Shown one piece after another: positions 45,591-56,341 of a stretch of DNA of 64,000 bases. Position numbers and translations under genes: made by a program. Origin of the DNA: Muscardinus avellanarius (Eukaryota; Chordata; Mammalia; Rodentia; Gliridae); the NCBI GenBank assembly GCA_963383645.1, contig OY726559.1, forward strand, positions 125,823,721 through 125,887,720, given 5' to 3'. The notes beneath the pieces were generated by a model. The model had not been told where the DNA came from and ran no database searches. It saw only the letters and a program-made list of their open reading frames with translations. The stretch's first letter is position 1, and each line of letters opens with the position of its first letter.

Positions 45591-46859
45591 GCTCAGAATT
45601 TTCAGCACAATAGTTGATAATATGGATCCATTGCTTTTTTTCCTATCACATTCTAAACTGTGCATAAAATATCAACTTTCTAATCTCCAAAATTAGGGTA
45701 TACCCAGAATTATGGTACCAGGAGAAAAGAGTGTACTCTTAGAAGATGTAATTAATAAAACACAATACGGAACTATTGCATTGTCCATCTGTGGAGATCT
45801 TTTTTAGAAAGTTACCCATAATTAGAGATGCCTTGGAACATAAACTAAGATGACCCAACCCTGCAAAATTTTTCCACAATGCATCACTCCAAACAAGAAC
45901 TATTACTGAATGATCTATAAACCAACCACAATGTGTTGTCTTTGAAGAAATGTAAGAACAAAGCTTCTAGTGATCTGTGAAAGCTAGAAAGAGCAGAGTT
46001 TACACCAAACTGGTCATGCACAGTACCTGCTCCTGGTCCACGTAATCAGCACAGATCCTGTGATGGACATTAGAGAAAGTGATTCATCAAGCTCTTGCTC
46101 ATATGGAAATCCCCTACTCACAAGTAGACTCCTCCAACTTCCTTTTGGCCTGTGGGACAATCCCAAGAATATGGGTATATAGGAGGCCATGCTGCTGTGA
46201 AGCTCATGGTGATCACACTACCTCGTTGCCAATTAGTACCAATGCATGCATGTGGGCAAATCCCTTCTGAAAAAACAAATCGAGTTCTCCTCTTGATGAG
46301 CTGAGTGAGACACACTGTGCTGTGAAGATTCCACACTGGCACTCACTCTAGAATGCCCTGCTTCCTCTAACAATAACAACAACACACACGCGCACACACA
46401 CGTGCACATGTGTGCGTGTGTGTGCGCGTGTGTGTACCTTATCAAATGTGAAGGATTGGGCATTCTGCAGCCCCTCCTCACTAAAATGACCAGCCCCGCT
46501 CCCTCCAAGGGAGTAGGAGTTGCTGCCCTGATCAGATTCAGAGACATCTTTCTTTCAGGCCATTGAGAGGGCAGGACAGCCCAAATGATGTTTTCTTTCC
46601 TCTTTCCTCTATTACATATTTTCTTTCCTCTTTCCTCTATTTCCTGGCTACCAGCTGAGCCCTCTTCTCTTCACTTCCTCTGAGACAGGAATATAGCTAG
46701 AACTACAGACCCAGTCTCTCTTCCTTCTCCTTTCCTACATGCTCAACTGAATGTACTTGCTTCAGTACTCAGTGTGGAGGTAAGGCCAGCCAGGCCTTAG
46801 ACACATCTGTCCTAGATGCTCATGATTCCTGAATTACATTTCTGGCCCTACATTCTCTC
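45591..46859. other. unique sequence, no gene seen
   Basis: Contains a palindromic alternating purine-pyrimidine tract (46,382-46,437) and, near 46,585-46,645, a short direct repeat TTTTCTTTCCTCTTTCCTCT. No gene supported. Confidence 0.45.
46382..46437. repeat. perfect inverted repeat in an alternating purine-pyrimidine tract
   Basis: 56 nt of unbroken purine-pyrimidine alternation (CA/CG/TG). 46,382-46,402 and 46,415-46,435 are exact 21-nt reverse complements around a 12-nt centre. Confidence 0.97.
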
Positions 46860-47010
46860 CTAAACTCCAGACCACAGCCCAGCACATTCCTGCCAAATGC
46901 CTACAAAGCATCTCCACTCAAACTTCCTAAAGACATTCCAATTAAATATGCCCCAAACTAAGCTGGTCAGATCCTCCCTGCACCTACAGCTCTTCCCACT
47001 CCCCTTACTC
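46860..47010 (+). mobile_element. probable L2 fossil
   Basis: 'GCATCTCCACTCAAACTTCC', 'CATTCCAATTAAATATGCCC' and 'CAAACTAAGCTGGTCAGATC' parallel an internal L2 region (GGCATCTCAAACTTAACATGTCCAAAACTGAACTC). Confidence 0.5.
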
Positions 47011-47199
47011 CAGTGTGGGGAAACAAAAATGGCCAGAATGGAGAAATGCAGGTTTTGAACCCCAAACAAATACATGTGTGTATATACATCAAGGGGTTTG
47101 GCTGGTTTGAAGTGTTTTAAAGAGGCCTGGAAAAGAAGGAAATCTTTTTCTGCTTTTTCCAAAAGCAGGCTCTTGGCTCCTGTTCAGTGAGACCCAGCT

Positions 47200-47470
47200 T
47201 CTTACCTTGTCTAACTCAAAACTCATCCCCTCTTGTCCTTCCCACCAAGAAGCATTTCCTGGACTCTTGGGAGCAAGTTAAACGCCTCCCCTACTCACCT
47301 CCTGTCACCCCCATTTCCTTTTTAAGTCCTTGCACTGAATACTTAGCACTATTGCCACTAGGTAACAGTGCTGTCTGTCTCCACCGCTAGGACATAAGCT
47401 CCTGGGAGCTCTGCCTGGGCTATCTTGTAATCCCAATGCCTAAGAGAAAATGAATGTTCAGCAATGTTGG
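47200..47470 (+). mobile_element. L2 3'-end fossil
   Basis: 'GGACATAAGCTCCTGGGAGC', 'TCTTGTAATCCCAATGCCTA' and 'AAATGAATGTTCAGCAATG' match the L2 3' end (TAAGCTCCTTGAGGGCAGGG...CCCAGTGCCTAG...AATATTTGTTGAATG). Confidence 0.65.
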
Positions 47471-47519
47471 TGGGATGCATGAATAGCAAGTGTTACTAAT
47501 AAATATGGGTGAGCTGGTA

Positions 47520-47850
47520 GAGCGGATGGTTTAAATTACAGGGCTCACATTTTAGCCCAGGTTCTTAACCCGGATTCATCAAGTAACCTTGGGCAAGTCC
47601 TTCACTCCCTGAGCCTAGATCTTTCTATCTATTTTTTTAAGTGGTAGGGATTGAACCCAGGGCCTCAAGTATGCTAGGCAAGTGTTCTACTACTGAGCTA
47701 CACTCCCAGCCCTTAGATCATATCTTTCAAGGAAATCAGAGCAGTAATACCACCTTCTTCACGGGGCTGCTGGAACACAAAAAAATGACAACATACAATT
47801 GTTCTATAACACAGTGCATCTGTTGGAGGCAAATAAAAGACACTGTTGCT
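47520..47850 (+). mobile_element. MIR fossil split by an ID element
   Basis: 'CCAGGTTCTTAACCCGGATTC', 'AACCTTGGGCAAGTCCTTCA' and 'CTCCCTGAGCCTAGATCTTTC' come first. The MIR resumes after the ID insertion with 'GCAGTAATACCACCTTCTTC'. TAGATC flanks the ID as a short duplication. Confidence 0.7.
47637..47714 (-). mobile_element. ID element
   Basis: Minus strand reads GGGCTGGGAGTGTAGCTCAG, 'TAGTAGAACACTTGCCTAGC', 'GAGGCCCTGGGTTCAATCCC', which is close to the ID consensus and so relatively young. Confidence 0.9.
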
Positions 47851-48994
47851 GAGGAAGGGTTAGGCAGATAACACACTGACTGCATTTTGGTCATGTGAAA
47901 TGAATTTCAATTTGCACATCCCCTGGTTTCGGTAATGGAAACAATGTAAAATAATATGAATAATCAAAAAGACAATTTGCTAATAATATGACCAGAGGTC
48001 GGTGGAGTATAGGTGTGTGTGTGGAGGGGGGGGCTTTAGAACACATGGAATGTGTTTTCAGACATGCACGGAGCCTGGGCTCTCTTCAAAGGTGGGGAGA
48101 AGGACATTATCACTTGTTTTCCCCTTGAAGAAGATTACGATGCAATGACTACCTCGAATGGGAATAAAACAGTTAAAGTCCAAAGCAGCCTGGTGCTCAT
48201 TAGCAATTCCAGCAAAGGCAAAGCACAAGCACTAATATTAACTATGGTTCTTAGCCTTTGGAGTTGCAGAGATGAACCGGCTTCCTGCAGACCAAACACT
48301 TATGCTAATAGAAGAGAAACTTTCTGAAAAAAAAGTCAGCCAAATTCAAGGGACCTGTCAACACCAGGGTCATCAGTGAAGAGATAACCAGGAAAGAGCT
48401 GAAATCAAAGGCTGTCCCTGCCTCCACTGCACACCCTGTTCAGTGGGAGCCCATGGTGGTCACAGCTCCTTTAACAATATTTATAATGAAGGAACAACGC
48501 TGGAGATGTCAACCCTGATTATTCATAAAGCTTCCTCCTGCTCAGATCCAGCCCGGGGCTAACAGTAAAAGTACCTGATTCCCAATTCTCAAACACAAAA
48601 GCATACAGAGCTTGAAAGAGGAGCTGACTAATAAAGTTTGCATATCCCTAAGAAAAAGAGCATACAAGGAAGAAGAAAAGGAATGGCAAGATTAAACAAA
48701 AACAGTAAGCTTGGATAGAAAATGATAAAATTTTTAAAAGGCAAGAACTTAAGTCTATTTTCATTTTTTTCTTTTTTTTTAATGTCCCTGTTCATTTACA
48801 TTTCAGTGTAAGCCATTTGGAGGGAACAGCTGTTTCATCTCCTGGCTGGAACACTGGAACAAGCACTTGCTGTGGAGCCCAGTGCTGCTAAGCTCTGTCC
48901 TGGAGAGCAGTCTGGAGGCTTTGAACTGCGAGGAGGGGCCAAGGGAGGGCTTCATCTCCAGTTCTACTAGACAAAACAGAGTAGTAGTCCTACA
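47851..48994. other. unique sequence, no gene seen
   Basis: The open frame at 48,052-48,327 (91 aa) has no recognisable domain and no splice or promoter context. I do not call it. A run of eight G lies near 48,023. Confidence 0.4.
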
Positions 48995-49200
48995 GCTTCA
49001 GAGTCTAAACCCAGGCTCTGCGGCCTCCATGCCTCATTGCCCAACTGAGTATTCCTTCACTTGTAAAATAGGAACAATACTACTACCTCCCCTCCAAGCT
49101 GGCCAAGATTTTATTAAATATGAAAAATGAAGGCCAGGGCCCAGATAATAGCAGGCACTTAGTCAATGCCACTTGTTTGCTGTTATTATCAATGCTGACA
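48995..49200 (+). mobile_element. MIR fossil
   Basis: 'AGAGTCTAAACCCAGGCTCT', 'TTCACTTGTAAAATAGGAAC', 'AATACTACTACCTCCCCTCC' and 'AATAGCAGGCACTTAGTCAA' follow the MIR order. Confidence 0.75.
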
Positions 49201-50157
49201 AGAACTGTCGAGTAGAAATTAAACCATTGGCTTTTGAATCGTGGTGGTTCTGGTAGCAGAATGATTTGAAGATTGTGGTGATTATGAATTCAATTTGCCA
49301 AATATCCCATCTCTTCTCTTCTGCCTGACACAAGCTAGGTTATGATGATAATTCCTCACCCTTTATGGTTGTGTCTATTTCTGGCCAATAGTTGTGAGAA
49401 AGTCCCTTGTGCCACTATTGGGCCAGAGCACTTGATTGGCAGGGCTAAATTCCCAGAGCTCTCTTCCCACTGCTCTGGCACATTACAAATGTTCAAAATG
49501 GTGATGGTTGCATCAATCTGGGCTTTAGAATTAGAATAGAAAGAACTCTTCTTCCTTCCCACTCAAGGAATAGGGAAAATAAATTATTATAATTTTGAGC
49601 CACTGAGATTTGGTGTGGGGGCTGTTTGTTACTAGAGCACAGACTTCCCTATGCTGACTAAAACAGCTGTTCTAATTTTTATTGTTTTAGAACTCCACAG
49701 ATTTTGGTAAGCATGGATCATAAAATAAGCTCTATGCTCTATGTTTCTATATGCATCATCTACTTTAGTCTTTAAGAAATTTTTAAAGGCCCTGACATGG
49801 AAGAAATATCTACTTTTCAGATACATATAAAGGAGATGAAAATTATTAATGAGTAAGTATTCTCCTATGTCTTTTACTTATCCTCTCAAAGTGTTCTAGT
49901 TTTGCCAGCCTGTTCTCTAATCTTCTAGGTTGTACGTGTACATACACATACAAGTGATGCTTAAGAATGAGTGGAGATATTGCATAACAATGTACTTATA
50001 ATGAAGGTCAAGAAGAAAGAAGAAAGGGAAACTCCATTCTGGTTTCAAGGGAAGTTGAGGGGCCAGGGTAAAGTCTGAAGACAAAGAGGCTCTAGAGAAG
50101 CTTCAATGGGAAGAACATGGAGAGCAGAGGGAAGGCGAAGGAACTGCTGTGGCCTTT
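49201..50157. other. unique sequence, no gene seen
   Basis: No recognised repeat or coding signal. Confidence 0.45.
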
Positions 50158-50169
50158 GAAATGTATACC

Positions 50170-50353
50170 TTTTTTTGTGGTACTGGGGTTCCTGGAAACC
50201 CTTCTACCTCTGGGCTACACTCCCAGACCTATTTTATATTTTTATTTGGAAACAGGATCTCCTAAGCCAGCATGGCTGGCTTTGAACCTGCGTGATCCTC
50301 CTGTCTCCGCCTCCCAAGTGCGGGGATTACAAGAGTGCGCCACCATACCCGGT
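50170..50353 (-). mobile_element. palindrome-tail SINE
   Basis: Minus-strand copy with CCGGGTATGGTGGCGCAC start and 'CACGCAGGTTCAAAGCCAGC'. The end is GGGTTTCCAGGAACCCC. Near-perfect target duplication GAAATGTATACCTTTT (50,158-50,173) / GAAATGTATATCTTTT (50,354-50,369). Confidence 0.93.
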
Positions 50354-50385
50354 GAAATGTATATCTTTTAATAGTCTTAGACCCA

Positions 50386-50752
50386 TGTATAATGGTTTAC
50401 ATCTGGAATGTTCCTTGACTGCTCATGCATTGAAAGCAGCAAGATTCAGAGGTGAGGCCTTCAGGCAATGGTTGGATCATGAGGCCTTGTCAACAGATTA
50501 ATCCACTGACTGGTAGAGATGTGCCCTGCAAGGGTTTATCTTATTCCTGGCCCCTCTTATCTTCTCTGCTTCCCAGCTGCCATGAGCTGAGTAGCTTTCT
50601 TCTGCCTTTCTACCTTGATGTTTCTGCCTTGGAGCCAGCCAACTGTGGACTAAAATCTCTGTAGCCATGAACCAAAAAAATCTTTCCTTCTCTAAATTGT
50701 TCTTGTCAGGTAATTTGATCACAGTAATAAAATGTTGACTAACACCATGCAA
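50386..50752 (+). mobile_element. MaLR (MLT1-like) LTR fossil
   Basis: Collinear with the MLT1 type LTR: 'TAATGGTTTACATCTGGAAT', 'GCTGCCATGAGCTGAGTAGC', 'TGATGTTTCTGCCTTGGAGC', 'CCAACTGTGGACTAAAATCT', 'CCATGAACCAAAAAAATCTT', 'CAGGTAATTTGATCACAGTA', and the end TGACTAACACCA. It is a non-coding remnant of an ancient retrovirus-derived repeat, with no open reading frame and its poly(A) signal mutated. Confidence 0.75.
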
Positions 50753-51019
50753 GTAAAGATTGTTGTTCTTTTTGTTACTTTAGGCTTCTGAGTACAAATG
50801 CATATATACATATATATAGTGGAGTCAAAAGCACAGAGAGCACTAAAATTCTGAGAGTTTCACAAAGAAACCAATACAGGAAAGTGGAATAACGGGCCAA
50901 AGGAAGAACTTACACCATGAACTAGCAGAACAACCCTGAGCAGGTTCTGTGTTCCATCCACAGTCCCTTGCTTATCCTTTCCTCACTCAGAGCCCCACAA
51001 AGCCCAGGTAGTTCTTTCC

Positions 51020-51165
51020 AGACTACACAGCACTTAGTTCAATTGGATCTTAATTTTTAAGGTGAAGAAACTATAGCTCAATGAGTTTGAATAACTTATG
51101 TAATGTCTTCCATGCAAAAAATGGCAGAGCTAAATAAAGGCTAAGGTGTTTCACAATCCCATGCT
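51020..51165 (+). mobile_element. MIR fossil
   Basis: 'AAGGTGAAGAAACTATAGCT', 'AATGAGTTTGAATAACTTAT' and 'GGCAGAGCTAAATAAAGGCT' correspond to the MIR 3' half (GATGAGGAAACTGAGGC...GGCAGAGCTGGGA). Confidence 0.6.
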
Positions 51166-51169
51166 ACTT

Positions 51170-51175
<6 letters not shown>

Positions 51176-51245
<70 letters not shown>

Positions 51246-51262
51246 TTTTCTTTTTCTCTCTC
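51176..51262 (+). repeat. (CT)n microsatellite
   Basis: About 35 CT units with a TTTTTCTTTTT interruption near 51,245. Confidence 0.97.
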
Positions 51263-52269
51263 ATAAGGCCTAAATGAAGTCAAAGTCTTCAAAGAAAACT
51301 TTATGGAGTACCCACCCTTCAATAGATTTCCTTCTCAAATTCCTCAGGTGTGTACCAGGGAGTAAGATGTAACTTATATTGTCCTAGATATTTCACTAAT
51401 ATGTTGTTTGTATCTCTTGGACAAGATTGCAGGCTCTTAGAAAATATGGGCTTAGACTTTTCTTTATTGCTGATGAGACATATCTCATCTAAGCTTAAAT
51501 GAGGTGATCAACAAAGACTAATCTAGCAATTCTAATATTTTGGGTCATTACCAGCTTTGAAGAAATTTAATTCATGAGGGCTGTTGCTTTGGGATCACAC
51601 TGACTTGTCTTAAGCTAAGTGGCTTTGATATTTAGAGCCTGAGAAAGTCATAATGGAGAGTAAATCAAAGGGAGGACTCTAGTGAATACAAAATATATCC
51701 TACGTGCTTTGCTATACAAAACTTATCAAAGCTATTTTCATTATTAGTTCACTGACTTCCAAACCAAATATAGCTGATTCTTCTCTATAAGCAAATGTTC
51801 TAAAATAATTAATCAAACATTAAATTAAATTCAATATATATAAATCTAAAATGCACATAGTCAAACATTAAATACAAGTCTAAAATATATGAGTAATCAA
51901 CCATTAAAAGCATTAACTTAGTAGATATATTACCTATGATTATTGAGAAAAATATATTTATGAAATTAAAAGAAAATTTAATACTGGTCATTGTTAACTA
52001 TCAAATTGCATTTTACAAAATATTCTTATTTTTTAAAATATGTAAACATCAGTAAGGCCACATAATTGTGAAAATATGAAATTTGAGTTTAAGTTTGTTT
52101 TTTCAAGATAACAAATTACTCAGAAACAAACAATTCAATTTGTGGTTTTTCATTATATTGCTAATCTTGGTAAAGGTCTTAAAAATTATCTATCCATTCT
52201 ATAATGCTTCATATACATCTGTTCATTAGCCAATTCATCTCAAGTAATAATAATAAAGAAAAATGTTTA
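51263..52269. other. AT-rich unique sequence, no gene seen
   Basis: A short imperfect repeat of 'AATCAAACATTAAATTAAAT' / 'AGTCAAACATTAAATACAAG' / 'AATCAACCATTAAAAGC' occurs at 51,810-51,915. No gene or recognised mobile element. Confidence 0.45.
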
Positions 52270-52460
52270 TGGAGCTCTTAGAATGTGCAGCATACTAAAG
52301 ACCGTCCAAGATAAAGATTTTCAACAATAACATTTCAAAATCACACTATTGTTACCCTCTTTTTAACAAGTATGAACCTAAGTTACCCTGTCCAAGGTCA
52401 TAGAGCTAATAAGGATTAGAGGCAGGAGATGGGCATTAGAACCCCAGAGCTCATGTTCTG
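52270..52460 (+). mobile_element. MIR fossil
   Basis: 'GTTACCCTCTTTTTAACAAG', 'GTCCAAGGTCATAGAGCTAA' and 'TAGAACCCCAGAGCTCATG' match the MIR 3' half. Confidence 0.7.
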
Positions 52461-53539
52461 AATAATTAATGTACTTTACTCCCACCCATGGAAGGAAAAA
52501 AAATTAACTTGCTGACATCTATTCTTTTACTACTGATCATGAAGTTTTTTTTTCTAACATTCAAAGCAGAGTCCAACTTAGAACTTAAACCTGAAATTCG
52601 TCTCTTTTCATATACTGCTTTGGCCTCTTACTTTCACTGAACTCACTTAACATACTCAAAATAATATCATGGTGCTGCACTAGTGGTTCATATTCTACAA
52701 GTCATTAGAGTAGCATGAATACTATAAGAAGATGATCTACAAACCTGTGAAGTCAATATCCAGTATTTTTCAGTGTTGTATTAAGAGAAAGAATGTGTAT
52801 GTGTTTGCAGAAGAGATTTTTAAATATCCAATGATAAATTCAGGGTAAATTAAAATATTATACATCAGTATGCTGGAATACTAATGTGTAGGTATTTAAA
52901 GTTATGTTTGTTTTCCCAGCATTGGCTATGTTATACTCCTACTCAATCTTGTGGACAGCTTGCCTGAGAGGAAGTTTGCCTGGCTCCATCCTTCACCCAT
53001 TCCTGTTGGATCTCTGGTGAGAACCATAACTGAAACAATGATAGGGGGGAAAAACTAGATCTCCCCACTCTGAAGTGCATGCAGCTGGGGAGTCTGAGGT
53101 CCTATTCCTGGGCAGGCATGCCCACTGTATTGGCACAGAGGAATAACACAAGCTTTGCTTTCTCTGCACCTACACAGGTCACTTGCATTGGTTTTCTCCC
53201 TCATCTTGCTTAATCAAGCTCTGCTAACAATATTTACTGTGAGTGCCACAGAAAGGAAGCTGTGATTTCTGCCCGTGACTCTTCCAGTGAAGCACCTGGC
53301 CCGCACCAGTGTCTAACCAGAGGAAAAGTGCTTCCAGCTCCTCATCTCTACTGGAGTAGCCAGTACCAGAGACTCTAAAGTAATCAAAACAATGTCAGTA
53401 ATACCTAGGGAAATCCCCACAACATAGGAGCCATATTCCTATTGCAGGAGTAGACACTTGAGGTACACCCCACACACTCAACTGTCTATCCCACTACTGC
53501 CTGAACTGCTAGACTGTCCCCACTCTTGGGTGATCCACA
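52461..53539. other. unique sequence, no gene seen
   Basis: 52,840-52,915 may be a scrap of an old L1 3' end ('CAGTATGCTGGAATACTAAT'). Otherwise nothing recognised. Confidence 0.4.
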
Positions 53540-53686
53540 GAGATAGTGAGTCTCTCCAACTCTGATATATTATGTTGTGTGCCCAAGCTCACTAATCACA
53601 GTCAAAGAATCTACAGGGAAATTATACTACAAAGCCCAGCTGGAAATAAACTCAAGATTGCATAAGAAACTAGCACCCCAACATTT

Positions 53687-53872
53687 TGTGTGTGTGTGTT
53701 ACTGGAGTTCCTGGAAACCCTTCCTGAGCTACAAGCCCATACCTATTTTTAATAATTTTATTTGGAAACAGGGTCTCTTAAGCCAGCATGGCTGGCTTCA
53801 AACCTGCTCAAACCTCCTGTCTCCACCTCCCAAGTGCAGGAATTACAAGCATGTGCCACCACGCCTGGCCCA
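53687..53872 (-). mobile_element. palindrome-tail SINE, older copy
   Basis: Minus strand GGCCAGGCGTGGTGGCACAT start. The plus strand shows the altered end TTCCTGGAAACCC and a (GT)n remnant of the A-tail. CCCAACATTT occurs on both sides as the target duplication. Confidence 0.88.
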
Positions 53873-54426
53873 ACATTTATTTTTAAGAGAAAATTACCCC
53901 ATAAAATTGGAAGAACTATCCATTCCACTAGATGCAAAAATATCAATATAGAAACAAATATATATGAAAAATTAGCAATATGAGGTCCTGAAAGTAAATA
54001 ACCTTTCAACATTACTATACCCAGCAAAGCCATCCTTCAGAATTAAAGAAATAAAAAGCTTCTAAGATAAGCACAAAGTAAAAAAAAATAATGACCAGTA
54101 GACAAGCCTTATAAAAGATGCTTAAGAAAATCCTACACCCAGAAATAAAAGAAAATTAGTACAATCATGATGGCATGTGAAAATATAAATTCCACTAGAA
54201 GAGTATATATAGGCAAATAAGAAATAGAAAAGAATCAAACATTATCAATAGTAAGCCATCAAACCATAAAATTGAATAATAGAATACAGAAACAAAGAAC
54301 ATTTAAAACAACTAGAAGAGAACCAACAAAAACAGAAACAAGTTCATGCCTTTTATCAATAACTCTAAATATAAATGCTATTAATTCTCCAGTTAAAAGA
54401 TTCAGATTGGCTGATTAGATGAAAAA

Positions 54427-56341
54427 CCAAGGCCCTGGCAGAGTGCAACAATGATACCATATTGATCAGACTGCACCAAGAGGCCAGGATATCACTTGAT
54501 CACAGCCAAAAGCTGGGAATTCAATACTTTCTCTGCCAGTAGAGTTTGTGCCCAGCATACATGTAAGATAGTGACTAAAAGTACCTAATGTGACCATAAC
54601 AAGAAGATCTGCAGTAGTATCCCAGTATCTGCAGTAGTATCTGCCATCAAAGCTCAGCAGGCTAGACTATAAGTTCAGAACAGAGCAATCACTGGCTTTG
54701 CTGAGCCTAAGCCCACTGTTCACAGAGGCCGGAAGTCAGCACTCAGCAGTATCATGGGCTTACAATCAGCAGAGCAGTGGTGGTCTCTGGGGACATGAAG
54801 TATCAATCAGTATGCTGCAGGCCCCAAATAAAGCATCATAGTGTCTGGCCCTGTGGAGTTTGGGCCAATGCAGCACAGTGATCTGCAACTAATCAGAGAC
54901 TACTGCTTATCTGCATTAAGAACTATATCTAGTTCTAAGAGGCTCCAGGAGACAAACTCAAAACTTTGAGTATTTGAGTCAAATTGATAAGGGTGAATAT
55001 TTACCTCCAGCATAGATCTTATTATCAAGGGATAGCAAATAAACACAGAACTCACACACAAAGAGAAAAAAGATGACAAAACAACAAAAACACAAACCCA
55101 AAAACTCTGAAAATATAAGAACAAGGAATGATGAGAAAACAAAAAACTCCTACAACTGAACAACAAGGGAAATCACCACTACTAATCTAGAAGAAATGCA
55201 AGGAGAATTCTGAATTTTGATCTTTAGTATGATGAAAGACCTCAGAGAAAGTGTATAGAAAATAAAAGAGGAAATTGAGACTTTAAGAAAGAACTAGAAA
55301 GAGGCTTTGAATGAAATGAAGAAGTCAATAAATGAATTAAAGACAGTAATAGAAAACAACTTGGGCAAGCTAGATCACATGGAAAATAGGGTAGCACTCT
55401 TGGAAAACAGTTCATTCAAAACCAAAAGCACAGTCAACAGTATACAGAAGACACTACAACAACACAAGCACAACATCTAACAAATATGAGACTATACAAA
55501 ATGCCCTAATTTACAGATAAAAGGCATTGAAGAAATGATAGAAGCACAGACCAAGGGTATTCATAATATCTTCAGATAAATAAATTCAGAAAATTTTATA
55601 AATATAGAAAAAGACTTAGACATGCATGTGCAGGAGACATACAGAACACTGTTAAGATAAGATCAAAGAAGGACTTCCCCACACCATATAATAATCAAAA
55701 TGACTAACAAAAAGGTCAAGGAAAGAATCTTAAAAGTTAGTGAGAAAAAAAAGAACAGGTGGCATTCAAGAACAAAACAATAAAAATCACTCCAGATTTT
55801 AAAACTCAAGTCATGAATGCCAGGAGGGACTTGTATGAAGTACTCCAGGCCATGGAAGAAAACAATTTCCAACCAAGACTGCTATATCCAGCAAAGATAC
55901 CATTCAAAATTGGCAGAGAAATAAAAACATTCCAAAACAAGCAAAAATTTAAAAAATCCATGACTACCAAGCCAGTACAAGAGAAAATACTTAAATAAAT
56001 CATAAAGAAGAAAAAAGAAGCAAATTCCAGGAACAGAGAAGAGGCAAATTCCAGCAGGTGGGCAACTAAGCAAAGGAGAAATACATCAAATAGAATATAG
56101 ACCATAAATGACAGAAAACAAAAATTATATTTTAATAACACTGAAAGTCAGAGGGTTTAACTCCCTAATTAAAAGATATAGACTGGCAATGTGGATTAAA
56201 AAACATTATCCAACTATATGCTGCTTGCAAGAAACTCACCTTACAGCCAAAGATACTAATAAGTTAAAGGTAAAAGGATGGAATATACCATGCAAATGGA
56301 CACTAAAAACAAGCATGGGTAGCAATGCTGATATCTAATAA
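54427..56341 (+). mobile_element. decayed L1 (lineage I), 5' UTR to ORF2 start
   Basis: 5' UTR 54,427-55,090, ORF1 remnant 55,090-55,997, spacer, ORF2 start 56,108. ORF2 breaks off at about 56,341 where another L1 5' UTR begins. The ORF1 N-terminal part is of the same type as the intact element at 39,268 (RTRNYEETAEITNTDLLEMQ equivalent at about 55,115-55,200). Confidence 0.75.
55090..56341 (+). pseudogene. L1 ORF1 and ORF2 N-terminus, broken
   Basis: ORF1 carries stops (for example near 55,213 and 55,258) and frameshifts. Its last third is open at 55,759-55,998 (FQPRLLYPAKIPFK). The ORF2 N-terminus at 56,108-56,338 keeps [12 protein letters not shown] but has lost residues of the SLNVKGLN box (ITLKVRGFN), so the metal/DNA-binding Asn is altered. 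The frame stops at 56,338. Confidence 0.8.

Noticed and set aside
48052..48327. 91-codon plus frame beginning MFSDMHGAWALF.
   Set aside because: No domain, no splice-site or promoter context, and length is within chance expectation for 64 kb.
50386..50752. Considered whether a provirus with genes might be attached to the MaLR-type LTR.
   Set aside because: No gag/pol/env-like frame or second LTR is visible nearby. It is a lone, ancient, non-coding LTR.
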